NCBI RefSeq assembly: GCF_015667795.1
Contig: NZ_JADPEL010000026.1
Location: 3,204-42,967, forward strand
Reading direction: 5' to 3'
From: Clostridium sp. D53t1_180928_C8
GTDB lineage: Bacteria > Bacillota > Clostridia > Clostridiales > Clostridiaceae
Length of the DNA stretch: 39,764 nucleotides
Both the position numbers and the translations under genes were made by a program. Positions 7,686 to 16,783 of this stretch are shown in pieces. The stretch's first letter is position 1; the number at the start of each line of letters is the position of its first letter. The notes beneath the pieces were generated by a model that was not told the DNA's origin, did not search any database, and saw only the letters and a list, made by a program, of their open reading frames with translations.

Positions 7686-7982
7686 TTATTTTTTAAACCA
7701 TTCTGAAGGTGATTCATTGCAATAATGAGTATCAAATTCTGTAATTTTATAATCTTGTATTCCATAAAGATTAAAAGGTTCATTATTTAAATAATCATTA
7801 ATTCTTTCAACAGAGTCAGATTTTATTATAAATATACCACCGCTCATATCAGATTTAAGTCCAGACATTAATATAAGTCCAGAATCTATTGATTTTTGAG
7901 TATAAGCCATATGTTCAGTCATAATAGTGTCATTTATTTTATCAGCAGCTTTTAATATACCTTCAACAACAAAATATTTCAT
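7686..7982 (-). CDS. YciI family protein
   Basis: A 98-residue cytosolic protein with the ferredoxin-like YciI fold pattern: MKYFVVEGIL, a conserved TEHMAYTQKSIDSGLILMSG helix-strand block with the family histidine (His24), then GGIFIIKSDS and a C-terminal YKITEFD strand. YciI proteins are small, mostly uncharacterised enzymes or domains; no substrate can be named. AAGGAGG lies 6-7 bases before the ATG. It is a single gene with its own terminator, divergent from the hydrolase gene at 8163. Confidence 0.85.
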   Translation of the reverse strand: MKYFVVEGILKAADKINDTIMTEHMAYTQKSIDSGLILMSGLKSDMSGGIFIIKSDSVERINDYLNNEPFNLYGIQDYKITEFDTHYCNESPSEWFKK

Positions 7983-8105
7983 ATATCTTTCCTCCTTAAA
8001 TATAAATAGTATTTATTTAGTATTATAAATAAAAATAAAGAATAGTCTAGAGATATTAAAAACTTAAATAAGTAAATAGGGTATTAGGAATATGAATTAC
8101 TAATC

Positions 8106-8133
8106 TTGATTTTGCAAAAGATATTAATATTAA
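8106..8133 (+). promoter_or_regulatory. Putative promoter of the acylase gene
   Basis: TTGATT, a 16-base spacer and TATTAA lie 30 bases before the ATG at 8163, in the divergent intergenic region. Confidence 0.4.
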
Positions 8134-8162
8134 AAAATATATTTATTTATACGAGGTAAGAT

Positions 8163-9248
8163 ATGATTAATATAAAAGAAGTTTTAAATGATATGAATGG
8201 TGGATGTAGTTCAATTGCATGGAATACAGATGATAATAAGCATTTATGGGGAAGAAATTTTGATTTTAATAGAATTGCAGAAGGAAGTAAGATAACTTAT
8301 ATTCCCAAAGGCAAAGAATATTATGGGTGTGGAACGAGTTTAGAAAATAATGTAATTAAAGATACAAAAACTACATCTAAATATGCAGCAGTAGGAACAG
8401 GGTCACTTATTATTGAGTCTACACCTGTTTTATATGAGGGGGTTAATGAAAAAGGTTTAATGGGAGGTCAGTTATATTTTCGTAATTTTGCTCATTATCT
8501 ATCAGAAGCAAAGGAAGGAACATTACCACTTCAACCACCTTTTGTTGTTACATATATTTTAACTCAATGTTCAAATGTAGAAGAGGTAGTTGATTCTCTT
8601 AATAATAAGGTTACAATATTAGCTATGCCTATGCTTGGAATGATACCAACAATACATTGGGCATTTACAGATAGAACTGGAGAAACAATAATTATTGAAA
8701 GTGATGAACAAGGATTACAGATTTATCGTAATTCTATGGGTGTTATGACTAATAGTCCAAACTACTCTTGGCATAGATTAAATTTATTAAATTATTTTGA
8801 TGTTAGAAATATGGATTATGATAGTTTAGATATAAATGGAGATAAGTTAGAACAATGTTTTTCAGGAAATGGTGCTATAGGACTTCCAGGAGATTGCTCT
8901 TCACCATCAAGATTTATTCGTCTTTCATTTTTAAAAAAGTATGGTGTTAAAGGAAAAAATGAAGAAGAAGGAGTAAGTAATACGATCCATTTATTTAATA
9001 ATGTTGCATTTCCTCTTGGATTAGTTAAAGTATCTGAAACTGGGGATGTAACAAAGTATGATAGAGGTGTAGTACCTTATGATTATACAGTCTATACATC
9101 AGTAATGTGTTCAGAATCATTAAAATTTTATTGGGTTACATATGAAAACCAAAGAGTACAATGTGTAGATTTAAATAAATTATTATCTAATGATGATTTT
9201 ATTCAATTTGATATGGGAAGAAAAGTTGATTTTAAATATTTAACATAA
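8163..9248 (+). CDS. Choloylglycine hydrolase / penicillin V acylase family Ntn-hydrolase
   Basis: These enzymes hydrolyse linear amide bonds (conjugated bile salts, penicillin V, acyl-homoserine lactones) using an N-terminal cysteine. The nucleophile is Cys15 (NGGCSSIAW). The active-site set keeps family spacing: Arg31 and Asp34 (WGRNFDF, exactly 16 and 19 after the Cys), Asn95 (GVNEKGL, 80 after the Cys, as Asn82 in C. perfringens bile salt hydrolase), Asn197 (MTNSPNYSW) and Arg250 (SPSRFIR). GAGG six bases before 8163 supports this start, so 14 residues must be removed to free Cys15, whereas classical bile salt hydrolases lose only Met1. An alternative start at Met11 has a poor ribosome site. 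No export signal is visible. Whether it acts on bile salts, penicillin or another amide cannot be told. Confidence 0.88.
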   Translation: MINIKEVLNDMNGGCSSIAWNTDDNKHLWGRNFDFNRIAEGSKITYIPKGKEYYGCGTSLENNVIKDTKTTSKYAAVGTGSLIIESTPVLYEGVNEKGLMGGQLYFRNFAHYLSEAKEGTLPLQPPFVVTYILTQCSNVEEVVDSLNNKVTILAMPMLGMIPTIHWAFTDRTGETIIIESDEQGLQIYRNSMGVMTNSPNYSWHRLNLLNYFDVRNMDYDSLDINGDKLEQCFSGNGAIGLPGDCSSPSRFIRLSFLKKYGVKGKNEEEGVSNTIHLFNNVAFPLGLVKVSETGDVTKYDRGVVPYDYTVYTSVMCSESLKFYWVTYENQRVQCVDLNKLLSNDDFIQFDMGRKVDFKYLT

Positions 9249-9285
9249 AATGAAACAATATGTATATATATAACCAATATGTGGA

Positions 9286-9313
9286 TTGACCTTGTATATA
9301 TTTGTAGTATAAT
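9286..9313 (+). promoter_or_regulatory. Promoter of the leucyl aminopeptidase gene
   Basis: TTGACC, a 16-base spacer and TATAAT form a near-consensus vegetative promoter 47 bases upstream of the start codon. Confidence 0.7.
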
Positions 9314-9359
9314 AAAGAAAAGTTATTAAATAATAAAGACTATAGTTAGGAGAGAGAAA

Positions 9360-10811
9360 ATGATAATAGAAGTAAAAGATTTAACTGTTGGTAGCTTTCA
9401 AGGTGCTATTAATCTTGTATATGAAGATAAGCCATCAAATAATGAAGTAGTTGAAGTTTTAAAATCTAAAAAAGTTTTTGAAGGAAAAAGTGGTCAAGTA
9501 TTTTATAAAACTACTAATGAATTAAATTACGAAATTTTTGTAGGTCTTGGAAAATATGAAGACTTAGAAAGAATAGATTTAATAAATGCAGTAGCTAGAG
9601 GAATTAAACAAGCAGAAAAGTTAAAAATAGATGACTTAAGCATTAATTTTATAAAGGCTAATGGATTATGTACTGGTGGAGTTACTAAGTCTATAGTACA
9701 AGGAATAAAGTTAGCTAGCTATAAATTTGATAAGTATAAGCAAAATCAAGAAGCTTATGAACCAAAGGTAACTATAATAGGTGGACCAAAAGAAAAATTT
9801 GATAAGATGAGAGAAAAAATTGCTGAAGCAAGTAATGTTGCAGACGGTATAATTTTAGCTCGTGATCTTGTAAATGAACCAGCTAATATCTTATATCCAG
9901 AGACTTTAGCAGAGAGAGCTGTTGAAGTAGGAAAAGAAAGTGGATTTGAAGTTGAAGTATTTGATGAAAAGCAAATAGAAGATTTAGGGATGAAAGCATT
10001 CTTAGAAGTTGGTAAAGGTTCAGTTCATAAGCCAAGATTAATTGTTATGAGATATATAGGTAATGCTAGTAGTGATGAAAGAGTTGGACTTGTAGGAAAA
10101 GGTCTTACTTTTGATACTGGAGGATATTCTCTTAAACCATCAGCATCTATGGATACTATGAAGAGTGATATGGGTGGAGCTGCAGCTGTTATTGGAACAA
10201 TGAAGGCTTTAGCTCAAAATAAAGTAGAAAAAAATGTTGTAGCGGTTGTGGCAGCTTGTGAGAATGCTATTTCTGGTGGAAGCTATAAGCCAGGTGATAT
10301 AATTGGTTCTATGGCTGGGAAAACTATTGAAGTTTTAAATACTGATGCAGAAGGTAGATTAACTTTAGTAGATGCTGTTACTTATATTATTGAAAAAGAA
10401 AATGTAAATAAATTAGTAGATGTTGCAACTCTTACTGGAGCTGTATTAGTAGCACTTGGAACTGAAATAACAGGTGTAGTAAGCAATGATGATGCTTTTT
10501 ATGAAGAGTTATTAGTTGCTGCAAGAAGAACTGGTGAAAAGTTCTGGAGATTGCCTAATGATAAATGCTTTAAGAAGCTTTATAAGGGAGATTTTGCAGA
10601 TCTTAAGAATATTGGTGGACGTAATGCAGGAACAATTACAGCTGGTATGTTTATTGAGGAATTTGTACAAGATAAACCTTGGTTACATTTAGATATAGCA
10701 GGAACTTCTTGGACAGATTCTGGAAATGATATTACACCAAAGGGTGGAACAGGAGCACCAGTTTCTACATTATATGAACTAGTTGTAAAACATCAATGTA
10801 AGCATAAGTAA
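9360..10811 (+). CDS. pepA: Leucyl aminopeptidase (M17 family)
   Basis: A cytosolic two-metal exopeptidase that removes N-terminal amino acids from peptides. The 483-residue length is normal. The N-terminal domain (about 1-160) is followed by the catalytic domain with Lys247 and Asp252 (GKGLTFDTGG), Lys259 (SLKP), Asp270 (KSDMGG) and the signature NTDAEGRL (327-334) carrying Asp329, Glu331 and catalytic Arg333. All metal and catalytic residues of the family are present. AGGAGAG lies 5 bases before the ATG. It is a single gene between its own promoter and terminator. Confidence 0.95.
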   Translation: MIIEVKDLTVGSFQGAINLVYEDKPSNNEVVEVLKSKKVFEGKSGQVFYKTTNELNYEIFVGLGKYEDLERIDLINAVARGIKQAEKLKIDDLSINFIKANGLCTGGVTKSIVQGIKLASYKFDKYKQNQEAYEPKVTIIGGPKEKFDKMREKIAEASNVADGIILARDLVNEPANILYPETLAERAVEVGKESGFEVEVFDEKQIEDLGMKAFLEVGKGSVHKPRLIVMRYIGNASSDERVGLVGKGLTFDTGGYSLKPSASMDTMKSDMGGAAAVIGTMKALAQNKVEKNVVAVVAACENAISGGSYKPGDIIGSMAGKTIEVLNTDAEGRLTLVDAVTYIIEKENVNKLVDVATLTGAVLVALGTEITGVVSNDDAFYEELLVAARRTGEKFWRLPNDKCFKKLYKGDFADLKNIGGRNAGTITAGMFIEEFVQDKPWLHLDIAGTSWTDSGNDITPKGGTGAPVSTLYELVVKHQCKHK

Positions 10812-10840
10812 AAAATAATAATTTTAAAAGTATTATATCA

Positions 10841-10880
10841 AAAGAGTAATATTAATTAAGTTTAATATTACTCTTTTTTT
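10841..10880 (+). terminator. Terminator of pepA
   Basis: A 14-bp perfect stem (aaagagtaatatta / taatattactcttt) with an 8-base loop and a run of T downstream. Confidence 0.85.
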
Positions 10881-11048
10881 TATTATATTATGTTAAGTAC
10901 ATTTGTATTAAGTAATGGTAAGTATATTAAGGATTTATCAACATAAAAGTACATATTTTAACAGTCAGAAAGCCTTAAATCTAGAATGGGTAAAAAATAT
11001 AATAAGTATATAGAGAGTTTTATTATATTAAAAGAAGAAGGTAAGTTT

Positions 11049-11642
11049 ATGAAAAGTTTCACATTAAGAGAGGCAACAAGGGGGGACTCGGAATTTATAG
11101 CAGAATTAGTTTATAAAACGGAAGATGATCCTGAGCACGTCTGGGGTTATGGAAGTAAGGAAGAAATAATAGATAGAATAAAATGGCTAGTTGAAGGTGA
11201 GAGTTCTAGGTATTCTTATAACAATGTTGAAGTTGCTGAACTAGATGGGAAGGTTTGTGGAGCTATAATATTATTAAAGGGAAATGAGTTATCAAAACTA
11301 GATTTGATAACAAGCCTTAAGTTGTTTAAGTATATTAAAGGAATGAAAAATAAAATTAGATTTTTAAAGGACGTTATTTTAGAATTAAATTTTTACGAGT
11401 GTGAGGAAAATGAACTTTATATTGCCAATTTAGCTACTTTAGAGGAGTTTAGAGGTAAGGGAATTGGAAAAGCACTTATAAAATTAGCTGAAAAAAGTGC
11501 AAAAAAACAAGGTTATAAGGTTTGTTCATTACTAGCAAAAGATTCTGGTGTTAAAAGTTTTTATGAAAAATTAAATTTCGTTTTTGAAAAGGAGGAACCT
11601 TATTATTCTCATACTTTATATAGAATGATTAAAACTATTTAA
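11049..11642 (+). CDS. GNAT family N-acetyltransferase
   Basis: A 197-residue acyl-CoA-dependent acetyltransferase of unknown substrate. The N-terminus FTLREATRGDSEFIAELV is the usual first strand and helix. The acetyl-CoA site LATLEEFRGKGIGKALIKLAE (Q/RxxGxG/A motif) is near residue 140, followed by a typical C-terminal YEKLNFVFEKEEPYY block. A central extra segment (about 85-115) is longer than in minimal GNATs. I use the ATG at 11049 because GAAGG lies 8 bases upstream; the frame is open to 10986, but that ATG has no ribosome site. Confidence 0.85.
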   Translation: MKSFTLREATRGDSEFIAELVYKTEDDPEHVWGYGSKEEIIDRIKWLVEGESSRYSYNNVEVAELDGKVCGAIILLKGNELSKLDLITSLKLFKYIKGMKNKIRFLKDVILELNFYECEENELYIANLATLEEFRGKGIGKALIKLAEKSAKKQGYKVCSLLAKDSGVKSFYEKLNFVFEKEEPYYSHTLYRMIKTI

Positions 11643-11707
11643 GATATATAGTTTGTATATAATTTGAAATTAAGAAATGAATTTATTATTTATATGAAAT
11701 GTAATTT

Positions 11708-11748
11708 AAGTAGTGCTTATTTTGTAAGGAAATAAGCACTACTTTTAA
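11708..11748 (+). terminator. Terminator of the GNAT gene
   Basis: A 15-bp perfect stem (aagtagtgcttattt / aaataagcactactt) with a 7-base loop, followed by tt and an A/T-rich tail. Confidence 0.8.
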
Positions 11749-11852
11749 AATTTATTGGTATTATTTGTAGAAATATACTATAATGAAGAAATGGATTAAA
11801 TTTGATTAGATTATAATTTTAAGTAAATGGTATTTAAATTATGAGGGTAAGT

Positions 11853-13673
11853 ATGATTAAATATAAAAAAATTTTTGAAAAAATGCCTATGGCTATAATA
11901 TACGGAAAATATGAAAAGTTAATAAATGGATCCTTAAAAATGAGTATTGAATATGCAAATAATAAAGTGTTATCTATTTTAGGAGTAAACTTAGAAGAGA
12001 TTATAAATAAAGACTTTTTCAATATTTTTCCTGAATTTAAAAATGATATAGTAATTAGTGAAGAAAATTCGACTTATATTAAATATATAAAAAAGTTAAT
12101 GAACTTTATTAAGATTACAGTACAAAAAGTGGACGATAAAGGGATTTTATTATATTTAGAAGAATGTATTTTAAAAGAAATATCCCGTTATATAAAAGAT
12201 ACTTATGAGTTTTTTTTTGTAAAGGATATAAATAATAAATATGTTGATGGAAGTGAATTATTTAATAAATTTTCAGGATATAATGGTAAGGATATTAACG
12301 GATTAACGGATACTGATTTGTATGAAAAGGATCTTGGAAATTTATATATAAAATCATCTGAGGATTTTATTAAAGAAAATAAACCTTATAGCAAAAAGAT
12401 ATGTAAATTAAATGATAATGTTTATTTTTTACATAGATATGCAATATATTGTGATAATAAAATTATTGGTATAATAGGTGCATTTGAAAATGTAATTGGT
12501 AAGCTTGAAGAAATAGCTAAGGAAAATATGTTATTGCGGGTAATTAATAACAATATTTCTTATCATATAGTTTGTAAAGATGTTAATGGAGTTTATTTAG
12601 ATTGTAATAGTACTTTTTTAAATGACTTAAGTCTTACAAGGGAAGAGGTTATCGGAAAGGTTGCTTCAAGTATTGAGAGGCTAAAGGAGACACATGAAAA
12701 CTCATTAGAATCAGACTTAGAAGTAATCAATAATAAAAAAAGAATAGTTTATATTGAACAAATAACTATTAAAAATAAAATAAAAATGTTTGAAATAATT
12801 AAAGAACCGTTTTTTGATAGTTATGGTAATTTGGTTGGTATTATTGCTATTGGTAGGGATGTTTCTCATAGAAGTGAAATGGAAAGGTTAAGGCTAGAGT
12901 TTTTTGCTAATTTATCACATGAGTTAAGAACACCTTTAAATTTAATTTTTAGTTCTCTGCAAACTTTAGAATTGTTAGAAAAGGATTCATTAGAAGAAAA
13001 TGTACGGTTAAGAAATTATATTGAAATAATAAATCAGAATTCTAAAAGATTATTAAGATTGGTTACTAATTTAATTGATTCTACTAAATTTGATTGTGGT
13101 TATTATGAGTATAAACCGAAAAATCAAGATATAGTTTGTTTTGTGGAAAACATAGCCATGTCTGTAGCTGAATTTGCTAAACAAAATGATATTACTTTAA
13201 CTTTTGATACTAATGTAGAGGAGAAAATAATAGCTTTTGATTTAGAAAAATTAGAGCGGACAATACTTAATTTACTTTCTAATAGTATTAAGTATATTAA
13301 TTCTCCAGGTAAGATAGATGTTATATTAAATGATTGTGGAGATACTTTTAATATAACTATAAAAGATAATGGAATTGGAATACCAAAAGATAAATTGCAT
13401 ATTATTTTTGATCGATTCAAGCAAGTAGAGGATAGATTAAGAAAAAGAAGTGAGGGCAGTGGTATTGGATTATCTTTAGTAAAGGACTTAGTAAAAATTC
13501 AGGGTGCTACAATAAAAGTTAAAAGTCAAGTTGGAGTTGGAAGTGAGTTTACTGTAAAATTACCTTGTAAGGTTTTAAAAGGGGAAGAGTACGTTAACAA
13601 AACTTCTTGTGATGAGTCATCTAATGGATTGGTAACAAGAATGAATATAGAGTTTTCAGATATTTATATATAA
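11853..13673 (+). CDS. Soluble PAS-domain sensor histidine kinase (orphan)
   Basis: A 606-residue kinase without membrane segments, so the signal is probably intracellular. Three PAS-like units appear in series: about 4-95 (FEKMPMAIIYG, ANNKVLSILG), about 110-205 (YEFFFVKDINNKYVDGS) and about 220-335 (YHIVCKDVNGVYLDCNSTFL, GIIAIGRDVSHR). The HisKA H-box is FANLSHELRTPLN with His356. The ATPase domain has NLLSNSIKY (N box), DNGIGIPKD (G1), a FDRFKQ F box and GSGIGLSLVKDL (G2). All catalytic motifs are intact. No response regulator lies nearby, so the partner is encoded elsewhere; sporulation-type kinases in clostridia are often orphans too, but that link is speculative. The start at 11853 follows GAGGG by 6 bases; an upstream ATG at 11841 lacks a ribosome site. 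Confidence 0.9.
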   Translation: MIKYKKIFEKMPMAIIYGKYEKLINGSLKMSIEYANNKVLSILGVNLEEIINKDFFNIFPEFKNDIVISEENSTYIKYIKKLMNFIKITVQKVDDKGILLYLEECILKEISRYIKDTYEFFFVKDINNKYVDGSELFNKFSGYNGKDINGLTDTDLYEKDLGNLYIKSSEDFIKENKPYSKKICKLNDNVYFLHRYAIYCDNKIIGIIGAFENVIGKLEEIAKENMLLRVINNNISYHIVCKDVNGVYLDCNSTFLNDLSLTREEVIGKVASSIERLKETHENSLESDLEVINNKKRIVYIEQITIKNKIKMFEIIKEPFFDSYGNLVGIIAIGRDVSHRSEMERLRLEFFANLSHELRTPLNLIFSSLQTLELLEKDSLEENVRLRNYIEIINQNSKRLLRLVTNLIDSTKFDCGYYEYKPKNQDIVCFVENIAMSVAEFAKQNDITLTFDTNVEEKIIAFDLEKLERTILNLLSNSIKYINSPGKIDVILNDCGDTFNITIKDNGIGIPKDKLHIIFDRFKQVEDRLRKRSEGSGIGLSLVKDLVKIQGATIKVKSQVGVGSEFTVKLPCKVLKGEEYVNKTSCDESSNGLVTRMNIEFSDIYI

Positions 13674-13683
13674 AAATAAGATA

Positions 13684-13719
13684 AAGCAGAGTGCTATTAA
13701 TTTAAATAGTTCTCTGCTT
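13684..13719 (+). terminator. Probable terminator of the histidine kinase gene
   Basis: aagcagag / ctctgctt stem extended inward by a second paired segment (ctatt / aatag) after a two-base mismatch. The downstream tract is A/T-rich but not a clean T run. Confidence 0.55.
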
Positions 13720-13750
13720 AATATTATTAAATAAGGAGATGTATGTATTT

Positions 13751-14416
13751 GTGAGTAAAAAAAAGCAATATTCAGAATCATTAAGAGTAGGAGTTTTATT
13801 AGCATTAGCAGGAGGATTTTTAGATGCATATACTTATTTATGTAGGGGAAAGGTATTTGCAAATGCTCAAACAGGTAATATGGTGATGCTTGGAATTAGT
13901 TTTTTAGAAGGAAATATTAGTGATACTTTTAAATATATAGTTCCAATTATTGCTTTTGCTGTTGGTGTTTTTTTAGCTGAAATTATAAGAGATAAATTAT
14001 TAGAGCATGAAAAAATACATTGGAGACAAGGCGTTTTAGCAATAGAAATAGTTTTACTTATATGTGTGGCCTTTATACCATATGATTATATTGCTAATAC
14101 TTTGGTTTCATTGATTTGTGCAATGCAGGTAGAAAGTTTTAGAAAGTTTCATGGAAATGCTTATGCTACAACTATGTGCACTGGTAATTTACGAAGTGGA
14201 ACAGAAAAAATAGTTACTTTTATGAGAACTAAAGATAAAAGTTATTTAAATATATCATTACAATATTATTTTATAATAGTAGTTTTTTGTATAGGGGCTT
14301 TTATTGGAGGTATTTTTTCAGTGAATATAGGTAAAAAAGCTATTTTAATTCCATGCATTCCACTAGTGATATCATTAGGTATTATGGGATATAAGAAAGA
14401 AGAGAGTGTTGATTAA
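13751..14416 (+). CDS. YoaK-family (DUF1275) membrane protein
   Basis: A 221-residue protein with about six membrane segments. It shows the family landmarks LALAGGFLDAYTYL, FANAQTGNMVMLG near the N-terminus and ATTMCTGNLRSG after the central helices. The function of DUF1275 proteins is not established. I choose GTG at 13751 as the start (12 bases after AAGGAG). The ATG at 13739 touches the ribosome site with no spacer and is unlikely to be used. A hairpin lies between it and the kinase gene, so the two are probably separate transcripts. Confidence 0.8.
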   Translation: MSKKKQYSESLRVGVLLALAGGFLDAYTYLCRGKVFANAQTGNMVMLGISFLEGNISDTFKYIVPIIAFAVGVFLAEIIRDKLLEHEKIHWRQGVLAIEIVLLICVAFIPYDYIANTLVSLICAMQVESFRKFHGNAYATTMCTGNLRSGTEKIVTFMRTKDKSYLNISLQYYFIIVVFCIGAFIGGIFSVNIGKKAILIPCIPLVISLGIMGYKKEESVD

Positions 14417-14484
14417 TAAAAAAATATATTAATTAGTGAAGTAGGTTTTACTATTTAAAATAGTAACTAACTTTAATGTAAATG

Positions 14485-14513
14485 AATAATATCTTTATAA
14501 GATATTATTTTAA
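14485..14513 (+). terminator. Hairpin ahead of the spore-surface gene
   Basis: An 11-bp perfect stem (aataatatctt / aagatattatt) with a 3-base loop followed by ttaatt. It could terminate read-through from the YoaK gene. A second, shorter palindrome (ttactatttaaaatagtaa) lies just upstream near 14450. Confidence 0.55.
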
Positions 14514-14537
14514 TTAAACATTAAAGGAGATAATCTT

Positions 14538-15191
14538 ATGTATACTAATGATTATTATGATTATTATTATCCATATCCAAAATGTTATGATTGTAATGGT
14601 GTAAAATACTGCTATATAATTGGACCACAAGGTCAGCCAGGAACAATAGAAAATTCACCTAATGTAATGGCTAATTTTATTATTAATCAACCTGATATCA
14701 CATTACAAAATAATATAATAAAAAATGGAGATAATATAACAGGGTGGGAGTATGCTTCAGGACAAACTATATTAAGTAAAGATAAGATAAAAGTATCTAA
14801 AAATGGTATTTTTACTGTAGTAGAACCTGGAATATATTTTATTACTTCTTCATTATTTGTTTTTCCGGGAGGCGTAAATTTATCTGGGCAAAATATAAAC
14901 ACACCTATAAATAGTGAAGATTATTATCAAGGATCATTTGTATTGTATTTTAATTATAGTAATGGTAAACCATATATTAATGCAGGTGAAGCTGTTTTTA
15001 CAGGATATACAAAATTAGCTAATGAATCAGCAACTGCATCATTAAGTTATAGTGTATATTTACCAGAAGCTAATATGCAATTTTATATAGAAAATGCTTC
15101 TGAAGGCCCAATAAAACTAATAAATGGGGTAGTATCAGGAAGTGCAGCTAATTTAAGTATTTTTAGAATAGGAGCTAGTGTTATAAATTAA
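14538..15191 (+). CDS. BclA-like surface protein with a vestigial collagen stalk (probable spore-surface protein)
   Basis: A 217-residue protein. The N-terminus is strongly tyrosine-rich (MYTNDYYDYYYPYPKCYDC), a short collagen-like stretch GPQGQPG follows at about 31-37, and the rest (about 45-217) is a beta-rich domain. Its pattern (NGIFTVVEPGIYFITSSLFV, SATASLSYSVYL, ANLSIFRIGASVI) resembles the C1q/TNF-like C-terminal domain of BclA-type exosporium glycoproteins. Those proteins normally carry tens of GXX triplets; here there are only two. No signal peptide is present, as expected for a protein made in the mother cell and assembled on the spore. AAAGGAG lies 8 bases from the ATG. I saw no certain sporulation-sigma promoter. 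Spore location is inferred. Confidence 0.7.
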   Translation: MYTNDYYDYYYPYPKCYDCNGVKYCYIIGPQGQPGTIENSPNVMANFIINQPDITLQNNIIKNGDNITGWEYASGQTILSKDKIKVSKNGIFTVVEPGIYFITSSLFVFPGGVNLSGQNINTPINSEDYYQGSFVLYFNYSNGKPYINAGEAVFTGYTKLANESATASLSYSVYLPEANMQFYIENASEGPIKLINGVVSGSAANLSIFRIGASVIN

Positions 15192-15275
15192 TTTTATATA
15201 TTATCTAAAAGGTTATATGGAAAGTAGTAACAGTTTATAACTTTTAGGAATATTAATATTATAAAGAAATATTAT

Positions 15276-15316
15276 AAAGTAGTACTTAGTTTGGATAGAA
15301 CTAAAGTACTACTTTT
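15276..15316 (+). terminator. Terminator of the BclA-like gene
   Basis: A stem of about 16 bp with one bulge (aaagtagtacttagtt / aactaaagtactacttt), a 7-base loop and tttt downstream. Confidence 0.8.
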
Positions 15317-15416
15317 GCATTTTAAAAGCACAAAACTTACATAAAGTGCGACTAAATTTTATATTATTTGGAAATAATTATAAAGGCGTAAAGGGTAAAG
15401 AATGGAGGTCGTGAGA

Positions 15417-16631
15417 ATGAAACAAAAGTGTGAGAAGTGTGGGAAAGATGCTATCTTTTTTGATGTCAATTTGCAATTATGGTTATGTGAGGAGTGCGTC
15501 AATAAGGAGTATAAAAGCCTTGATTTAGAAGAATTTAAGCAAAAAAATGGTGAAGATAAGTATAATGAAGAACTTAATAATATATTAATTGCTATGGAGA
15601 AATTATGTAATTCCATAAGAGAATCAAATACTAAAAAGATTGAAAGACAATTTAAAAGTACACCATATTCTAGAGATTTAAATGAACTTTTATCATCTAT
15701 TACAAGAGAAAGGTTGTCTAAAATTGCTGAAGCTTTAAGTATTAAAAGAGTATATAAGTATAAAAAGCAGGAATTAAAGGAGCTTATATTAGAGTCTTAT
15801 GAAAAGCTTATATTAGATAAGCTACAGCTTTTAGATGAGAAAGCACTTAAAGCCTTAAAAAAGTATTATAAAAATAATGGTGAAAGAATTTTTAATAATA
15901 TATCTGATGAGGATGGAATTTATATAGATTATTTTGCTGATATTGGAGCAATATTTCCAACAGAAAATAATGAAGGAAAAAAGGTATTTATAATGCCAAC
16001 TATAACTGAAGAAATTGTTAAAAAGTTAGATGATTTCCAAGTTAGGCGTAAAATTAAAAATAATACTAAAATTATAAGCTTATATAAGGGAATGGTTAGA
16101 GCATACGGTTTATTAGAAGAATATCAAATTATTCAATTTGTAAAGCAATACTTAAATGAAGAATATGATCATGAGTACTTAGTAAATATTTTAAGAGAAA
16201 GCTCTAAATATAGTGATGATTATATTGTTGAAGGTGTTTTTGTATTTAATTCTAATATTGATAATTATGTTAATCTTTATAATGAAATTAATAGAAAAAT
16301 GAAAAATAAGGATTATAGAAGGTTTTCAGAGAGTGAATTATTATCATTAGCAAAGAGCAATTGGGAAGTAAATAATAGTTATGCAAAAGATTTTAAAAGA
16401 AGATTTTTAAATTATTTTGTTATGTCTGAAGAGGAAGTAGATGAGTTTTTAAAGTTTTTATATGCTATAGTTCAAGAGAAAAGCTTAGAAGAAATTTTAA
16501 ATGAAATAAAAGAAATGATTCAAGAGGAAGAGGCTAAAGAAATTGGTGTGGACATAATTGAAAGATACGTTGTTAATGTACCTATTTGGTCTAAAAAGGG
16601 AAGATCAATGAAAGAGGTTAAAATTAAATAA
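15417..16631 (+). CDS. Zinc-ribbon protein of unknown function with a Rho-N/SAP-like segment
   Basis: I do not recognise a named family. The 404-residue protein starts with a four-cysteine ribbon, Cys5-x2-Cys8 and Cys24-x2-Cys27. A charged helical linker follows, then LSKIAEALSIKRVYKYKKQELKELILES (about 98-127), which resembles the helix-extension-helix of Rho-N or SAP domains and suggests nucleic-acid binding. The remaining 270 residues are helical and lysine/glutamate-rich, without transmembrane segments or obvious catalytic motifs. The start at 15417 is 8 bases after GGAGG; an ATG at 15402 overlaps that site. It is transcribed alone, between two hairpins. Confidence 0.75.
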   Translation: MKQKCEKCGKDAIFFDVNLQLWLCEECVNKEYKSLDLEEFKQKNGEDKYNEELNNILIAMEKLCNSIRESNTKKIERQFKSTPYSRDLNELLSSITRERLSKIAEALSIKRVYKYKKQELKELILESYEKLILDKLQLLDEKALKALKKYYKNNGERIFNNISDEDGIYIDYFADIGAIFPTENNEGKKVFIMPTITEEIVKKLDDFQVRRKIKNNTKIISLYKGMVRAYGLLEEYQIIQFVKQYLNEEYDHEYLVNILRESSKYSDDYIVEGVFVFNSNIDNYVNLYNEINRKMKNKDYRRFSESELLSLAKSNWEVNNSYAKDFKRRFLNYFVMSEEEVDEFLKFLYAIVQEKSLEEILNEIKEMIQEEEAKEIGVDIIERYVVNVPIWSKKGRSMKEVKIK

Positions 16632-16642
16632 TATATTATCAT

Positions 16643-16687
16643 AAGCAGTGGTTATAGTAAGTAGATAATCACTGCTTGTGTAAATAG
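16643..16687 (+). terminator. Probable terminator of the zinc-ribbon gene
   Basis: A 13-bp stem with one G-T pair (aagcagtggttat / ataatcactgctt) and a 19-base loop. No clean T run follows, so this is a moderate call. Confidence 0.5.
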
Positions 16688-16783
16688 CAAATGTTTTTTG
16701 AAAAAATTAATATTAAATACAAATATGTTGTATGATATAAAATCAAAAGAAGTAAAAATTATCACTTAATAAGGTAAAATGTA

